The notes below the pieces were generated by a model that had not been told where the DNA came from, did no database searches, and worked only from the letters and a program-made list of their open reading frames with translations. A stretch of 64,000 nucleotides of DNA from the NCBI GenBank assembly GCA_019636385.1, contig JAHBXT010000003.1, forward strand, positions 124,001-188,000, written 5' to 3'. The stretch comes from Pirellulaceae bacterium (GTDB taxonomy: Bacteria > Planctomycetota > Planctomycetia > Pirellulales > Pirellulaceae). Below, piece by piece: positions 62,587-64,000 of the stretch. How positions within the stretch are numbered: the stretch's first letter is position 1; the number at the start of each line of letters is the position of its first letter. A program made the translations under genes and the position numbers.

Positions 62587-63222
62587 ATGAATGACACGCA
62601 GGCCGCTTCGCTTGTCTCACGCCAGTGCTTGGTTCGATTTGGCTGGCAGCAAGAGGTTGGCCGATTTGAATGGGACTCGCCAAGCGTCAATTCAGGCGAG
62701 AACAACCAGGACGATTTTATGCAGCGCGGCACCTGGGTAGTCGTGCGCAGCTATCGGGGGCTTGAAATCGGCCAATGCCTTGGTCCCTGCCGGTCTGGCG
62801 GTCCATTGGCTGGCAGCCTGCTCCGGTCTATGCAACCGGAAGACGAGTTCCTAAACGGCCACCTGCAACAACTCAGCCGCCTGGCACTTGAGCGCTGCAC
62901 ACAATGGCTCCAGCAAAATCAACAATCCGCTCAGTTGCTGGAGGTCGAGCCACTTTTAGACTGCCGGACCTTGCTGTTCTACTTTCTGGCCGATGTTGAT
63001 AGCCAGGTCCATCAATATGTTGAGCAGTTGACGCGGATGTACGAGCAGCAAGCCGCCGACAGCGAATTCGTACTACGGGTTGGCAGGGGTTGCGGCCCGA
63101 ATTGTGGTACAGACCAAGCTGCCCGAGGTGGTTGTGGGACCCCAGCCGGATGCTCGAATTGTCAAGTCATTTGCGGCGCTTCCTCTGCAAGGCGAGCCAG
63201 CGCCAGTCCTCTGCCTTCATGA
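62587..63222 (+). CDS. PSP1-family protein
   Basis: Member of the PSP1/YaaT-like family, 211 residues. A beta-rich N-terminal domain (about 10-75) contains the family-like GTWVVVRSYRGLEIGQCLGP. A helical middle carries RLALERCTQWLQQ and VEPLLDCRTLLFYFLADVDSQV. Near the C-terminus is the Cys/Gly-rich GCGPNCGT...GGCGTPAGCSNC, which may bind metal. YaaT-type proteins support developmental or competence phosphorelay control in Firmicutes; the role here is unknown. Stop and next start overlap as ATGA. Confidence 0.75.
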   Translation: MNDTQAASLVSRQCLVRFGWQQEVGRFEWDSPSVNSGENNQDDFMQRGTWVVVRSYRGLEIGQCLGPCRSGGPLAGSLLRSMQPEDEFLNGHLQQLSRLALERCTQWLQQNQQSAQLLEVEPLLDCRTLLFYFLADVDSQVHQYVEQLTRMYEQQAADSEFVLRVGRGCGPNCGTDQAARGGCGTPAGCSNCQVICGASSARRASASPLPS

Positions 63223-63395
63223 CTGCCGCCCCTGAGGCCAGTAGCCGATACGAATTGGCTGGTAACTGCCCTTTGCAGAAGCTGGCAACCGAGTTGGCCA
63301 TCGCCTGGCGCCGGCAGCTCTCTTTAAAGGAGCTGCGCTTGCGAATGGTTGCCCAGACGGCGATGAGCCAGCCAGAGTTGGCTCTGTCAGGTTAA
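63219..63395 (+). CDS. small ORF coupled to PSP1-family gene
   Basis: 58 residues, starting at an ATG that overlaps the PSP1-family stop as ATGA. The sequence has a short amphipathic helical region LATELAIAWRRQLSLKELRLRMVAQ and no motif I recognise. The 4-base overlap is typical of translational coupling in bacteria and supports a real product. Its frame could also just be open by chance. It lies 80 bp before the coiled-coil gene. Confidence 0.45.
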   Translation: MTAAPEASSRYELAGNCPLQKLATELAIAWRRQLSLKELRLRMVAQTAMSQPELALSG

Positions 63396-63475
63396 AGTGG
63401 CGTTTCCATTTTGGCTCGGTCGATTACCATCAATGGTTGTCACTCTGTTCGACACCCAAGCCGTATGCTCTTGCT

Positions 63476-64000
63476 ATGACTGCCGCCGCACCACTGGTTC
63501 AAACTCTGCATCGCATCAACCGTCAGAAATCGGACCTGATCAGCCAGCTCCAGCGTTGCCCCAAATTGATCGCCGTAGCCCAAACACAGCTAAAACAGGC
63601 TCAGGATCATATTCAGGCCACTCGACAGAAGCTGACCAAGGCTCGATTGGACGCTGAAATGAAGCAATTGCAAATGAAAGAGCGCGAGCAGAAGATTCAC
63701 AATTGGCGCGGAAAGATGAACGCTGCTAAAGAGAATCGCGAATATCAAGCTCTCAAAGATCAAATCGCAGCTGACACGCAAGCCAATGTTGTACTGTCCG
63801 ATGAGATACTTGAGCTACTTGAGTCGATCGACGCGATTGGCGTCGAACTACAACAGGCCGAGGCCGACGCCAAAGCCAAGCAATCGGAGTGTGAACGAAT
63901 CGTCGGCGAAGTAGAACAGCGCCGCCAAGTCTTGGAAAACGAGCTGGCGCGCGTACAAACGGAATTGACCGAAGCCGAGCTACAACTGAGTGGCGATTTC
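63476..64000 (+). CDS. coiled-coil zinc-ribbon-type protein, start of gene (partial)
   Basis: The frame opens at an ATG at 63476 and stays open to the window edge, so it is a partial gene (175 residues visible). The sequence is almost entirely helical, with heptads rich in Lys, Glu, Gln and Leu, including KMNAAKENREYQALKDQI, a signature of the CT398-like coiled-coil hairpin family that ends in a C4 zinc ribbon. That family includes predicted nucleic-acid-binding proteins (COG1579 type). The zinc ribbon would lie beyond the edge. It is downstream of the PSP1-family and small ORF genes on the same strand. Confidence 0.7.
   Translation, partial: MTAAAPLVQTLHRINRQKSDLISQLQRCPKLIAVAQTQLKQAQDHIQATRQKLTKARLDAEMKQLQMKEREQKIHNWRGKMNAAKENREYQALKDQIAADTQANVVLSDEILELLESIDAIGVELQQAEADAKAKQSECERIVGEVEQRRQVLENELARVQTELTEAELQLSGDF

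Noticed and set aside
1..64000. CRISPR arrays, tRNA/rRNA genes, transposases and phage genes
   Set aside because: No repeat-spacer pattern, cloverleaf, ribosomal RNA or mobile-element gene was recognised; tRNA detection by eye is not exhaustive.

Overview
The window reads as chromosomal DNA of a planctomycete, most likely a member of the Pirellulales. Evidence: a DUF1501 Tat-exported protein followed by a PPC-domain secreted protein, secreted proteins ending in a PEP-CTERM signal or a dockerin-like repeat, a membrane protein starting with the NPYxxP-type leader common in this phylum, many lineage-restricted secreted proteins, short operons on both strands, and moderate GC. This placement is inference from gene content. 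I saw no rRNA, tRNA, CRISPR array, transposase or phage gene.

Layout. 1-2.3 kb: an alpha/beta hydrolase and a succinate-semialdehyde dehydrogenase. 2.4-11.8 kb: a five-gene minus-strand operon with two versions of the same module (circularly permuted ATP-grasp ligase, alpha-E protein, transglutaminase-like protein), behind a strong sigma-70-type promoter. 11.9-18 kb: a small membrane protein, a GH57 alpha-glucan enzyme, an HtrA-like protease and a uronate-isomerase-like protein. 18-24 kb: a phosphate-control cluster (PhoR-like kinase, PhoU, PhoB) interrupted by two paralogous secreted proteins. Each paralog has upstream an 11-bp-phased array of TTAACG/TTCACA-like hexamers resembling Pho boxes, and a compact three-hairpin RNA candidate lies between them. 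24-31 kb: class II aldolase, an RND/MMPL transporter, and a cysH-rrf2-malic enzyme run with an inverted repeat over the cysH promoter. 31-37.4 kb: a histidine phosphatase with a lipoprotein, then hom, apgM and lysC, a threonine/lysine branch in which ApgM may be the homoserine kinase.

37-50.5 kb is rich in envelope genes: a degenerate histidine-kinase-like protein, a glycine-zipper protein, a ZIP metal transporter, a large TolC-like lipoprotein, two lineage-specific proteins (one with four DPF motifs), DUF1501, a PPC-domain protein and a DinB-fold protein. 50.5-64 kb holds a FemAB-like/acyltransferase-3 pair, a thioredoxin-TPR protein, trpD, a nucleoside hydrolase, a 3-methyladenine glycosylase, a sigma-70-family factor, two glycosyltransferases with hypoxanthine phosphoribosyltransferase, a PSP1-family protein, a coupled small ORF, and the start of a coiled-coil protein that runs off the end.

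The strongest leads for new biology are the phosphate-linked secreted paralogs with their repeat arrays and the RNA candidate, the duplicated ATP-grasp/alpha-E/transglutaminase operon, and the hom-apgM-lysC arrangement. All promoter, operator and RNA calls come from reading the sequence by eye and were not computed.
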